Both the position numbers and the translations under genes were made by a program. This document shows positions 1-8,013 of a DNA stretch of 40,432 bases, piece after piece. Source of the stretch: UBA830 sp036339975 (lineage in GTDB: Bacteria; Pseudomonadota; Alphaproteobacteria; MPNO01; UBA830); assembly GCA_036339975.1 (NCBI GenBank), contig JAYYZV010000127.1, forward strand, positions 1-40,432, written 5' to 3'. Under the pieces are notes generated by a model, which was not told the origin of the DNA, made no database searches, and was given only the letters and a program-made list of their open reading frames with translations. Each line of letters starts with the position of its first letter. The first letter of the stretch is position 1.

Positions 1-149
1 CCTGTTGGCATCACTGTCAGCACGTTACGTCCCGTCAGCAATGCGTCGATTACCTGCTCCTGTCCGGGACGAAAGGAGCCGAAACCGAAGACGTCCCTCA
101 GGATGGTGTGTTTTGCATCCGGATGGGTGGAGTCATCGGTAGCTTTCAT
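1..149 (-). CDS. recQ: ATP-dependent DNA helicase RecQ, N-terminal fragment cut by window edge
   Basis: The first 149 bases, read on the minus strand from an ATG at 149..147, encode 49 residues that run off the window. After a short polar leader they read FGFGSFRPGQEQVIDALLTG and continue to VMPTG. This is the start of the RecQ superfamily-2 helicase: the F.RPGQ..I motif 0 binds adenine, and the sequence stops just as the Walker A loop (PTGAGKS) begins. RecQ unwinds recombination and fork intermediates with 3'-5' polarity. Only the N-terminus is visible, so the helicase core and the RQC and HRDC domains cannot be checked. It is followed on the same strand only by the far window edge, and uup lies upstream in the same direction. 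Confidence 0.85.
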   Translation of the reverse strand, partial: MKATDDSTHPDAKHTILRDVFGFGSFRPGQEQVIDALLTGRNVLTVMPT

Positions 150-200
150 ATCTTTAGTTTAGGTGGGTAGCGTGATTCGGGCGATTGACATGTTATAGGT

Positions 201-2015
201 TTATTTCGATTCCAGCGCTTCTCGTTTCATTTCTAGTTGTAGCCATTGATCCTCGGCGGTTGCCAGGTCGTCTTCAGTCTGCTGTAGAGCCTTTGCAGTG
301 GAGGAAAATTTTTCAGGGTTTTTTGTAAACAAGCCGCTATCGGCCAGCAATTTGCGGTAAGTGTCGATACTCGTGCGTAGTTCCTCAATTTGTCTAGGCA
401 GGTTGTCGAGCGCGTGCTGGTCCTTGAAGGTTAGTTTCCCAGTATTAGGTTTCTTGTATTTGACCCGTGCAGGGTCTGCCGCCTTATTCTTTCGCGCGGA
501 CGTTTCATGAGGTTTCTGTGCTATCAATTTGCTGCCTCGCTGGGTAAGCATGTCGCTATAACCCCCGGCATATTCTGTCCATTTTCCGTTCCCCTCTCCG
601 GCGATCACGGATGTGACCACGCGGTCAAGAAAATCCCGGTCATGGCTTACCAAGAGAACTGTACCGGCATAATCAGCCAGAAGTTCCTGAAGCAGGTCCA
701 AGGTTTCGAGATCGAGATCGTTGGTCGGTTCATCAAGCACCAGAAGGTTAGACGGACTGGCAAAGGCTCGGGCTAGCATAATGCGACCGCGTTCGCCCCC
801 TGAGAGCACGGTTACCGGCGTTCGAGCCTGATTCGGCGTGAACAGGAAATCCTTCATGTAACCGATAACGTGGCGCGTTTCTCCGTTGATAGTGACCTTG
901 TCGCCTCCTCCGGTCAGCGCGTGGGCCAGCGTGTCGCCGGGCTTCAGAACCGTACGCTGCTGGTCGAGGTTCTTTACCTCTAGATTTTTTCCTAGCCGAA
1001 TATGTCCGGAATCGGGATTTAGCTCACCTGTTAGCAGCTTCAGTAGCGTAGTTTTGCCCGCGCCGTTGGGGCCGACGATTCCGACACGGTCACCACGGCC
1101 TATCAGTGTCGAAAAGCAGTCAACAATTACACGTCCGTCAAAAGATTTCGAAATTTCTTTCGCATGGCAGACCCGCTTTCCGGAAATTTCTGCTTCTGAC
1201 GCCACCATGTTGGCGACATCAGTTGGACCACGGTCGTTGCGCCTTTTGGCGCGCAGGTTGATCAATGCTCGGAGGCGACCCATATTACGCTTGCGTCTTG
1301 CAGTCACACCCTTGTGTAGCCATTCCGTTTCGGCGGCGATCTTGCGGTCAAGCTTGTGACGTTCAAGTGCCTCGGTCTCAAGAAAATTTTCACGCCAAGT
1401 TTCAAAATCAACAAATCCGCGGTCAATCCGGTGGGTCCGCCCCTGATTAATCCATAATGTGGCATGGGATAGTTTCTCGAGGAACCGCCGGTCATGGCTG
1501 ATCAAGACTAGTGCGGACCGGATCCGTGAAAGTTCTTTTTCTAACCATTCGATAACCGGTAGATCGAGATGGTTGGTAGGTTCGTCCAGAAGCAGGATAT
1601 CGGGTTGCGGTGCCAGCGCCCTCGCCAGCGCCGCGCGACGTACCTCGCCGCCGGAAAGGGTGCCAATATCTCTACCACCCGAAAGCCCGAGCCGGTCTAA
1701 CAGTATACTGGCGCGCTTTGGATTGTCGCCGGTCTCTAACCCGCTCTGAACGTAATCGGCGATGGTGTCAAACCCCGATAGCTCCGGTTCCTGAGGCAGA
1801 TAGCGCAGCGTCGCGCCCGGCTGAACGAACCGCTCTCCATCGTCGGCTTCGATCTGGCCGGTAGCGATTTTCATAAGTGTTGATTTGCCGGACCCATTGC
1901 GCCCCACGAGACACAAACGCTCACCCTCGGAGACAGACAATTCCGCACCTTCGAGAAGCGGTGTGCCACCAAATGTTAGATGAATGTCCCGTAGCAGCAA
2001 AAGAGGTGGCGGCAA
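201..2015 (-). CDS. uup: ABC-F family ATPase Uup
   Basis: This is a soluble tandem ABC ATPase of 604 residues without membrane segments. The first Walker A is GRNGSGKST (residues 38-46), with signature LSGGE (120-124) and a Walker B ending in LLLDEPTNHLDL. The second Walker A, GPNGAGKTT, lies near residue 320, followed by a second LSGGE and LVLDEPTNDLDL. The C-terminal ~85 residues are charged and heptad-like, the coiled-coil DNA- or ribosome-binding tail typical of Uup. ABC-F proteins act on ribosomes, and Uup affects transposon excision and branched DNA. The only in-frame start is TTG at 2015, because a TAA lies seven codons further upstream and no ATG or GTG intervenes; the family N-terminus (PPLLLL.DI.LTFGG) begins right there. 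No good Shine-Dalgarno precedes it. Confidence 0.93.
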   Translation of the reverse strand: MPPPLLLLRDIHLTFGGTPLLEGAELSVSEGERLCLVGRNGSGKSTLMKIATGQIEADDGERFVQPGATLRYLPQEPELSGFDTIADYVQSGLETGDNPKRASILLDRLGLSGGRDIGTLSGGEVRRAALARALAPQPDILLLDEPTNHLDLPVIEWLEKELSRIRSALVLISHDRRFLEKLSHATLWINQGRTHRIDRGFVDFETWRENFLETEALERHKLDRKIAAETEWLHKGVTARRKRNMGRLRALINLRAKRRNDRGPTDVANMVASEAEISGKRVCHAKEISKSFDGRVIVDCFSTLIGRGDRVGIVGPNGAGKTTLLKLLTGELNPDSGHIRLGKNLEVKNLDQQRTVLKPGDTLAHALTGGGDKVTINGETRHVIGYMKDFLFTPNQARTPVTVLSGGERGRIMLARAFASPSNLLVLDEPTNDLDLETLDLLQELLADYAGTVLLVSHDRDFLDRVVTSVIAGEGNGKWTEYAGGYSDMLTQRGSKLIAQKPHETSARKNKAADPARVKYKKPNTGKLTFKDQHALDNLPRQIEELRTSIDTYRKLLADSGLFTKNPEKFSSTAKALQQTEDDLATAEDQWLQLEMKREALESK

Positions 2016-2097
2016 GTGGAGAAGTCCGATTGGTTAAAACTATACCTGCGTATATTTATATAGCAGCACGGCACCGTCTATTAGCGCGATGCAATTT

Positions 2098-3420
2098 CTA
2101 CCGATACTTCTCCGGCAAGTGCTTCGAATACTTGGCACGAATGCGATCGTCGAGTTCCTGCGAAGATCGCGCGACAGCTGGAAAAACATCGCGCTTGCGA
2201 AATGGGATGCATGCGTCCACCACGACGCGTGAATTTCGCCGGTCGTGATCGTCGTCGTAGCACATTGGATCCAGGTGTGTACTCCAGCAGCCATCGATTA
2301 TGTCGATGCCTTCACGCGGGTCATGACGGGTACACATTGCCCATACAACGTCATTCATATTGGCGGGGTCAATATCGTCATCCACCACAACTACCCAGCG
2401 GTTGGCGTAGGCTCCAGCGTGACACTGAGATGCAACTAATCCCGCCTGTTTCGAATGGCCACCATACATTTGCTTGATCGAAACCGTTAGCCACATGCGG
2501 CTGCCGCCTGCCTCGTGCGCATAGACACCCTGAACGCCTGGAATACCCGCTGCTTCCAGCTGATTCCAGACGGCGGCGGCGCGGTAAGCACCCATGTAGT
2601 ATGTGTTATCGTTGGGCGGAACCGCCGGGATCGCGCCGGTAATAACCGGATTGTTCCTGTGCATCAGGGTTTCGATGCGGATTGCCGGCTCGGGGCGCTG
2701 CCCACCGGCGTAGTATCCGGTCCATTCTCCCAGCGGGCCCTCCATGATCTCGTCATCTACGTCTATGAAGCCTTCGAATGCAATCTCGGCACTGGCGGGA
2801 ACCGGCAGGCCCGTGGCGGGCATGTTGATAACTTCGACGCTCTCTCCGAAGATACCGCCAACCACATCAAGTTCGTTGGTTTCATATGGAACTTCGAAAC
2901 CGCCGATCATGAACATGACAGGATGGACACCAGCTACCACGGCGACCGGACATTTTTCGCCCTTGTCATGATATTTTTTCATAATAAGTCGTGCATGTTT
3001 GCCGGGCGACATCATTACTGTGGCGACACGCGGTTCATGTGTCTGGACCCGGTAGGTGCCGTAATTGACCCACCCGGTATCCGGGTCTCGCATTGCGACG
3101 ATGCAACCGGTGCCAATGAAATTGCCGCCATCGTGTTCGTGCCATTTGGGAGAAGGCAGGTTCTGGATATTGACCGCCTCGCCTTCTGTGACATTCTCGA
3201 CTAGGGGCCCACCATTTACTTCTACCGGCGGATAGGCGGGCGCATCGCCCAAGTAGTGGCGCCACCACTTAATCAGATCTTCCTCCGTTGCCTCTGGCGG
3301 AAGCCCGAGAGCAATTGCGCAACGCGGGCGCGACATGATGATGTTAGCAAGGACGCGGTGGCCATTGGGAAAGCCGGGCACATCGTCGAACAAAAGCGCC
3401 GGATTATCCAGGTCGCGCAT
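2098..3420 (-). CDS. UbiD-family (prenylated-FMN) decarboxylase, N-terminally truncated frame
   Basis: The open frame codes for 440 residues with strong similarity to UbiD-type non-oxidative decarboxylases, which use prenylated FMN to remove or add carboxylate on aromatic or unsaturated acids. Recognisable stretches are FDDVPGFPNGHRVL near the start, the NYGTYR.Q core strand, PVAVVAGVHP, and the E-rich PLGEWTGYY loop around residue 230 that carries active-site acidic residues. The ATG at 3420 has no clear ribosome site and starts inside the family's usual N-terminal region. The same frame continues 38 codons upstream to a GTG with a good Shine-Dalgarno, but two TAA codons interrupt that part. 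The substrate is unknown. The product may be made from the internal ATG, or the gene may be a recent pseudogene. Confidence 0.8.
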   Translation of the reverse strand: MRDLDNPALLFDDVPGFPNGHRVLANIIMSRPRCAIALGLPPEATEEDLIKWWRHYLGDAPAYPPVEVNGGPLVENVTEGEAVNIQNLPSPKWHEHDGGNFIGTGCIVAMRDPDTGWVNYGTYRVQTHEPRVATVMMSPGKHARLIMKKYHDKGEKCPVAVVAGVHPVMFMIGGFEVPYETNELDVVGGIFGESVEVINMPATGLPVPASAEIAFEGFIDVDDEIMEGPLGEWTGYYAGGQRPEPAIRIETLMHRNNPVITGAIPAVPPNDNTYYMGAYRAAAVWNQLEAAGIPGVQGVYAHEAGGSRMWLTVSIKQMYGGHSKQAGLVASQCHAGAYANRWVVVVDDDIDPANMNDVVWAMCTRHDPREGIDIIDGCWSTHLDPMCYDDDHDRRNSRVVVDACIPFRKRDVFPAVARSSQELDDRIRAKYSKHLPEKYR

Positions 3421-3534
3421 GAAAATATCAACAAGGCCACCAATATCCTCTTCGGTTTCTGCCCCGCTTATTTTCTCTAGTTCGCCGATTTTTTAGATTT
3501 ACTCGAGAAAATTACGAAGGTCTTTATTAGCCAC
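3421..3534 (-). pseudogene. Interrupted 5' end of the UbiD-family gene (two in-frame TAA codons)
   Basis: Upstream of the open UbiD frame the same reading frame starts at GTG 3534..3532, preceded by AAGGAG (3547..3542) with 7 nt spacing. It encodes MANKDLRNFLE, then TAA (3501..3499), Ile, TAA (3495..3493), then KIGELEKISGAETEEDIGG running directly into the annotated protein. D-L-R-x-F-(L/I) and (R/K)xIGEL are the usual opening of UbiD-family proteins, so this is the true N-terminus with two ochre codons at codons 12 and 14. Both could arise from CAA (Gln) by single C-to-T changes. UAA is not known to be recoded as an amino acid in bacteria that read UGA as Sec. Sequencing error cannot be excluded. 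Confidence 0.75.
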
Positions 3535-3611
3535 GTCGCGTCTCCTTGAATCTGAAACTATTGTGCAGAAAGACAATTCAATTTTCTGCTCCGGCGGTCA
3601 AGCCGCGCGGA

Positions 3612-4460
3612 TCATGCGTGCCAGTCAGTTATGGTAAGACGACGCAGGAGCCGCTCCTCGGTCGCCGGAAAGTCCGTGCGGGCGTGGTTTAAGCATCGAT
3701 TGTCCCAAATCAACAAATCTCTCGTATTCCATTTATGAGCATAGACAAACTCTCTCCGTTCTGCGTGATCGAACAGCATATTAAGTAGGTCATCGCTCTC
3801 TTTGCAGTCCATACCGACAACTTGCCGCGTCATTAGACGGCTAAGATACAACGATTTACGGCCGGTCACCGGGTGGGATTTAACGAGGTTGTGGGTTGCG
3901 GCTGAAGTATATGGTTCGGTTTCCTCGGTCGTTTGCTCCCGAAATGTGTCGTCGTAGCCGTAAAGGTTCCGGACTCGCAATCCGTCAATGAGGTTCTTAG
4001 TTCCCTCGTCCAGCGCGTCGTAAGCCGCCGCTAGGTTGGCAAACAGTGTGTCGCCACCACGGGATGGCAGCTTTATTGCGTAAAGAGTGGTCGCGGCGTA
4101 GGGGGTGTCCCTGTGCGCGCCATCAGAATGGAATTGCATTTCACCGTCCGGCAAAGATCCGATGGGCTCTCCGTCCTTGCGAATATTACTGACCAGCATC
4201 ACACCACGATTTTTGACCCCGCCGCCGTCGTATCCGGACCGTACTCGGTAACCTGCATCGACCGGACCGAAAAGGTCGCCGAACCGAATTTGATCGGACG
4301 CGGCAAGCTTTTGCCCGCGAATGCAAAGGACCGAGTTCTTGTAAAATGTATCTCGCAGTATCTCTGCGGTGGCATCGTTCACCGGCCGGGTCAGGTCTAC
4401 GCCTTCCACTACAGCGCCGACCACGCTGCTTAGAGGTTTTATATCGATCACTACGGACAT
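3612..4460 (-). CDS. TauD/TfdA-family Fe(II)/2-oxoglutarate-dependent dioxygenase
   Basis: This 282-residue protein has the full fold length of the TauD/TfdA family, whose members hydroxylate sulfonates, aryloxy acids, carnitine-like or other small carboxylates with O2 and 2-oxoglutarate. The iron facial triad is visible as H111-S-D113 in QFHSDGAHRD and the distal H259 in DNRCLNHARTDFP. The arginine that holds 2-oxoglutarate is R273 or R274 in LLRRLTI. The N-terminus (I.PL...GA.V.GVDL) is typical. It stands alone on the minus strand, divergent from the fumarylacetoacetase-fold gene, and a consensus-like promoter sits immediately before its ATG. The substrate cannot be told from sequence; the neighbouring decarboxylase and hydrolase suggest an organic or aromatic acid. 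Confidence 0.88.
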   Translation of the reverse strand: MSVVIDIKPLSSVVGAVVEGVDLTRPVNDATAEILRDTFYKNSVLCIRGQKLAASDQIRFGDLFGPVDAGYRVRSGYDGGGVKNRGVMLVSNIRKDGEPIGSLPDGEMQFHSDGAHRDTPYAATTLYAIKLPSRGGDTLFANLAAAYDALDEGTKNLIDGLRVRNLYGYDDTFREQTTEETEPYTSAATHNLVKSHPVTGRKSLYLSRLMTRQVVGMDCKESDDLLNMLFDHAERREFVYAHKWNTRDLLIWDNRCLNHARTDFPATEERLLRRLTITDWHA

Positions 4461-4469
4461 TGCAAAAAC

Positions 4470-4497
4470 TATGTACCCGCGAGGAGATCCCTGTCAA
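4470..4497 (-). promoter_or_regulatory. Candidate sigma-70-type promoter for the TauD-like gene, possibly leaderless
   Basis: On the minus strand a perfect TTGACA (4497..4492) is followed after 16 nt by TACATA (4475..4470). Only 9 nt separate this -10-like box from the ATG at 4460, so transcription would start at or next to the start codon. No Shine-Dalgarno fits in that space. The -35 match is exact, while the -10 matches four of six consensus bases. Confidence 0.45.
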
Positions 4498-4543
4498 AAA
4501 GGAATTTAAATAATAGCAAGAGATACATAAAGGGATGACACAT

Positions 4544-5437
4544 ATGGCAAGTTTTAGGCTTTTGAATTATGCCGGCACCGAAGGTAAACCACGTCCTGGT
4601 ATTCTGGTCGGAGATGAAGTGATAGACTTGGAATCCGCGGGATTGAGTGGGTCCACATACGAAATGCTGCAGGACTGGGATGCCAGTCAGGAAACACTAG
4701 AAAAAATTGCCGACGACCCTGCGTCGCACGAATGTCACCCTCTATCCGATGTAGATCTCCTTGCGCCGATCCTATACCCCCCGGTCGTATACAACGCCGC
4801 CGCAAATTATGTAGATCACCAAAAGGAAATGTCGGGTGGGGAACAGCTCGTAAAAGAAGATACCCACCCCTACTTTTTTCTGAAAGCGGGGCCGCATTGC
4901 ATCATCGGCCCCGGGGCAGACATCCGCTTGCCGGCGGTGTCCGATTTCATCGACTGGGAGGCGGAACTGGCGGTCGTCATCGGCAAACCGGCACGCAATG
5001 TGAAGGCGGAAGATGCGCTGGATTACATCGCCGGCTATACGATCTTCAACGATCTGTCAGCGCGCGACATGAAACCGGTTGGGCGGACGTTCAACGTGCA
5101 CTGGTTTGCGCACAAGAATTTTGACGGATCCGGCCCCATGGGACCATGGATGGTGCCTGCCACCGATATTCCCGATCCGCACGACGTCGATATAAAGCTT
5201 TGGGTAAACGACGAGCTGAAACAGGATTCAAACTCGAAATACCTATTCTTCGACATTTACGAGCAGATCGAATACATCTCGGCACGTATGACTATGCGCC
5301 CCGGAGACGTAATCGCGACCGGCACACCATCAGGCGTTGGCGCTCCTTATGGCGGGCGGCTGAAACCCGGCGACACGGTGACGATAGAGATCGGCGGGAT
5401 CGGAAAGCTGGTCAATCCGGTGGTGCAGGGGGACTGA
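4544..5437 (+). CDS. Fumarylacetoacetate hydrolase-fold family protein
   Basis: This 297-residue protein belongs to the FAH superfamily, which includes 5-oxopent-3-ene-tricarboxylate decarboxylase, fumarylpyruvate hydrolase and acylpyruvases. These enzymes cleave C-C bonds of 1,3-dicarbonyl or ring-fission products using a divalent metal. The signature N.A.NY.DH comes first, then DWEAELAVVIG, FNDLSARD and GDVIATGTPSGVG. The two glutamates in WEAEL and the aspartate in FND are the usual metal ligands. Start: ATG 4544 has AAAGGG nine bases upstream. The in-frame ATG at 4535 would touch that same site and is less likely. It diverges from the TauD-like gene and converges with the YciI gene. It is distinct from the true fumarylacetoacetase at 29.8 kb. 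Confidence 0.88.
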   Translation: MASFRLLNYAGTEGKPRPGILVGDEVIDLESAGLSGSTYEMLQDWDASQETLEKIADDPASHECHPLSDVDLLAPILYPPVVYNAAANYVDHQKEMSGGEQLVKEDTHPYFFLKAGPHCIIGPGADIRLPAVSDFIDWEAELAVVIGKPARNVKAEDALDYIAGYTIFNDLSARDMKPVGRTFNVHWFAHKNFDGSGPMGPWMVPATDIPDPHDVDIKLWVNDELKQDSNSKYLFFDIYEQIEYISARMTMRPGDVIATGTPSGVGAPYGGRLKPGDTVTIEIGGIGKLVNPVVQGD

Positions 5438-5445
5438 CGTCCACC

Positions 5446-5817
5446 TCAAACCACCACCGCGGATTGGTCTGAATAGTTGATTGTGATGTTCAAGCTGCCT
5501 TCGTTCATCGACCAGTTCCAGATGTCGAATTCGCGAAGGCCCTCGGCGTGAAAGGGGTCTCCCATGGCAATCTCGTGCGCGTGTTCGAACGAGTCCGCGC
5601 GGATGATGATCATGCCAGTACGGGGCTTGTTTTCGTCCTGTGACTGCATCGGTCCGGCGGCAAATAGTATGCCCTGCTTTTCTAGTTCCACCTGACGTTC
5701 CAGATGCTTGGGCAAAAGTTCCATGATCTTGTCTCGGGGCGCGACCGGGCGGGTGAAAATTACATACAGATCTTTCTGCAGCATGCCCGCGGTGTTCGGT
5801 GTGTTTGTGACGGCCAT
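5446..5817 (-). CDS. YciI-family protein
   Basis: This 123-residue protein has the single ferredoxin-like YCII domain: YVIFTRPVAPRDKIMELLPKH near the start, GILFAAGPM, then the MIIIRADSFEHAHEIAMGDPF strand-helix that marks the family. YciI proteins resemble muconolactone isomerase and the dimeric alpha-beta barrels. Some act on chlorinated aromatic ring-fission products, and many have unknown roles. It ends eight bases from the convergent FAH-fold gene. Its start has GAGG upstream at rather long spacing. A role as accessory enzyme for a ring-fission product is inference from neighbours only. Confidence 0.8.
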   Translation of the reverse strand: MAVTNTPNTAGMLQKDLYVIFTRPVAPRDKIMELLPKHLERQVELEKQGILFAAGPMQSQDENKPRTGMIIIRADSFEHAHEIAMGDPFHAEGLREFDIWNWSMNEGSLNITINYSDQSAVVV

Positions 5818-5965
5818 TTAGGGTCTACCTCTCTGTTAGTGGGCGGGACTATGAACCGGATGCTGGAGAATGCAACCGGCTCGCCGAAATGCTAGCCTGA
5901 AACCGATGACTATCGCGACGCATATCCATTTTAGGCCGGCGGATGCGGCGGAATCATAGGCGACA

Positions 5966-6940
5966 ATGAAGATATGTGTTTATGGTGCAGGCGCTGTTGG
6001 TGGGGTGCTGGGGGCTGTTCTAGCAAGTAAGGGTTGCGACGTCAGCATGATCGCCCGCGGCGGGCAACTCGTGGCGCTAAAATCCAATGGCTGCACACTG
6101 GAAAGTGGCGATGACCGGTTCACCGTCGATATTGACTGTTCCGACAACCCCGCAGATTTCGGTCCCCAGGATTTTGTAATCGTTACTGTCAAGGCTCCAG
6201 CGATGCCATCAGTGGCCGTCGGCATCGCACCGCTTCTGGGTCCAGAGACGGCGGTAGTTCCAGCGATGAACGGTATTCCGTGGTGGTTTTTCGATGGTTT
6301 TCCAGAAACTGGGCGTACGATTTCCATTCCGCAGCTCGACCCGGATGGCGCCGTCACCTCGGCGATTACCAAGGATCGGGTTATCGGCGGGGTGGTCCAT
6401 ATGGGTGCGATTGTGCCGTCGCCCGGGATAGCCCGCCGTGTCGCTGATAATCGGCTGATTCTGGGAGAAGCTTCCGGTGGTTTGTCGGATCGGTTAAGCG
6501 CTTTTTCTGCATTGTTTGACGACACTCTGATTGATGTGTCGGTGACGGAAAATCTTCGTCAGGAAATCTGGCTTAAACTGCTTGGCAATTTTAACTTTGC
6601 GCCGGTGTCATCGCTAACCGGGGCGACGAATGATGTTCTTGGCAACGACCCTAGCCTCCGAAAGTTGTGTATTGATATGTTTGAGGAGGCAGCGCTTGCA
6701 GGATCTAAAATCGGGCTCGATCCTGGGATGACAGCGGACGAACGGATAGATCTCGGGGCCGGAATGACCGGTTTCAGAACATCAATGCTGCAGGATTTTG
6801 ACCGCGGCCGACCAGCGGAAATTGATGCAATTGTAGGCGCTGTGGTCGAGCTAGGGAAGGTGACCGAAACGCCGATGCCAGTTTCCGAAGCCGTTTTGGC
6901 CCTGCTGCAGCAGATGGCTAGGGGTCGAGGTTTGTATTAG
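5966..6940 (+). CDS. Ketopantoate reductase (ApbA/PanE) family protein
   Basis: This 324-residue protein opens with the Rossmann NAD(P) loop GAGAVGG (residues 7-13), followed by VTVKAP with the conserved lysine and AMNGIPWWFFDG. The C-terminal domain carries IWLKLLGNFNFAPVSSLTG, matching the K..N...P substrate-binding helix of 2-dehydropantoate 2-reductases. Family members reduce 2-oxo acids such as ketopantoate. In catabolic regions many paralogues act on other 2-oxo acids, so a pantothenate role is not assured. It diverges from the YciI gene and ends ten bases before the convergent dihydroxyphthalate-decarboxylase-like gene. Confidence 0.83.
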   Translation: MKICVYGAGAVGGVLGAVLASKGCDVSMIARGGQLVALKSNGCTLESGDDRFTVDIDCSDNPADFGPQDFVIVTVKAPAMPSVAVGIAPLLGPETAVVPAMNGIPWWFFDGFPETGRTISIPQLDPDGAVTSAITKDRVIGGVVHMGAIVPSPGIARRVADNRLILGEASGGLSDRLSAFSALFDDTLIDVSVTENLRQEIWLKLLGNFNFAPVSSLTGATNDVLGNDPSLRKLCIDMFEEAALAGSKIGLDPGMTADERIDLGAGMTGFRTSMLQDFDRGRPAEIDAIVGAVVELGKVTETPMPVSEAVLALLQQMARGRGLY

Positions 6941-6950
6941 GCCGGAGGCA

Positions 6951-7997
6951 CTATTTGTCCAACGTGTTCGGTGAGAACACTTCGCTGAGATCGAGTTTCC
7001 GTGGCGTCAGGCCCTGTTCGTACGAATATAGCGTAATTGCTTCCAGCTCCTCGCGGTTGGCGATCACGCCCTGCTGAACCAGCGGCGTACGGAGTGCGGC
7101 TTCTGCCTCGGGTGGCAAAACGCCGGTTTCCAAGTGGTTTAAGACCATCGCCATGCGCTGATTCTCAACGTAGTTGGTTGCGTCCTCAAACGCCTTGAAT
7201 ATGTTAAGGATTGCCCATGGGTTTTCCTCCGCTACCTGACGCTTAATCACCAAGCCATGGTTGATGGGGTAAAGGTTGTTTTTGGCATAGTAACGCTTTC
7301 CCTCGGCATAGGGGTCAGGGAAAAGCGGCGCAAAATCCGGGTGATTGTGAAGATCGGCAGTGCTGCGGTCGACCAGATTGCCACCCGGAAGATAGAGCAG
7401 CGCCGCGTCTAGTTCCTTGGCAAGAAGCATTTCGCCCATGTTAGTTTCGGCGGGTATGCGGTGGACGGTGACGCCTTTGGGTGGTTTGAAACCCGTAGAA
7501 CCCCCGTGGCTGATGTCTGGGGTGCGTTCCATCCAGAATTCCATATCCTTAGGCGCTACGCCGAATTCATGTTCCAGAATACCACGAGACCAAAGTGCTG
7601 CGGTCTGTTGGTATTCCGGAACGCCGACCCGCTTGCCGGCGAGGTCTTCTGGTTTTTTGATTCCCGCGTCCTTACGGATTAGAATCCAGTTCTGGAAGAA
7701 ATAATGCGTAGAAAAGACTGGAAGCCCGATGAAACGGTGGTCGCCGCTAGCGATTGCCATCAGGAGCGACGACATCGACATTTCAGAAACATCGAATTCC
7801 GAAAATTTAAGCTGACGCCAAAAAAGTTCCGACGGATGAAGTTCTAGCGGCGTCAAATCGATGCCGTCGGGCTGGAACATTCCGTCGAGGATAGGCCGTG
7901 TCCGAAGATTGGGCGTTAGCGCGATGCTCAACGGCAAACCACCTCTACTATGGTTGCCGGTGCTTGCTTTGACTGTTTCGGGCCCCATTGACGACAT
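6951..7997 (-). CDS. 4,5-dihydroxyphthalate decarboxylase-like / periplasmic-binding-fold protein
   Basis: This 348-residue protein is of the family that includes 4,5-dihydroxyphthalate decarboxylase (Pht5-like) and related NMT1/THI5-type ligand-binding folds. It shows PLSIALTPNLRTRPILDG at the N-terminus, then DVSEMSMSSLL, FIGLPVFSTHYFFQNWILI, the LAGKRVGVPEY strand and PINHGLVI. No signal peptide or lipobox is visible, which favours a cytoplasmic enzyme over a transporter receptor. Start: ATG 7997 has AGGAG nine bases upstream. An earlier in-frame ATG at 8033 lies inside the class II aldolase gene and is less likely. It is the last gene of the VOC-aldolase-decarboxylase operon. Decarboxylation of a catechol carboxylate is plausible, but the substrate is unproven. 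Confidence 0.8.
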   Translation of the reverse strand: MSSMGPETVKASTGNHSRGGLPLSIALTPNLRTRPILDGMFQPDGIDLTPLELHPSELFWRQLKFSEFDVSEMSMSSLLMAIASGDHRFIGLPVFSTHYFFQNWILIRKDAGIKKPEDLAGKRVGVPEYQQTAALWSRGILEHEFGVAPKDMEFWMERTPDISHGGSTGFKPPKGVTVHRIPAETNMGEMLLAKELDAALLYLPGGNLVDRSTADLHNHPDFAPLFPDPYAEGKRYYAKNNLYPINHGLVIKRQVAEENPWAILNIFKAFEDATNYVENQRMAMVLNHLETGVLPPEAEAALRTPLVQQGVIANREELEAITLYSYEQGLTPRKLDLSEVFSPNTLDK

Positions 7998-8013
7998 GTT
8001 AACGCTCTCCTGC

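Noticed and set aside
886..1359. 157-codon plus-strand frame opposite uup
   Set aside because: Shadow frame; the minus strand carries intact ABC-F motifs throughout.
2515..3204. 229-codon plus-strand open frame opposite the UbiD-family gene
   Set aside because: It is antisense to a clearly conserved coding region, has no family features, and is a shadow of biased codon use.
3493..3501. TAA codons in the UbiD-family 5' end as recoded sense codons
   Set aside because: The Sec system in this window reads UGA, not UAA; no UAA-decoding tRNA is visible, so nonsense mutation or error is the simpler reading.
3560..3614. TGA stop of the TauD-like gene as a possible Sec codon
   Set aside because: The protein is already full length, the following codons are not protein-like, and no conserved Cys is expected there.
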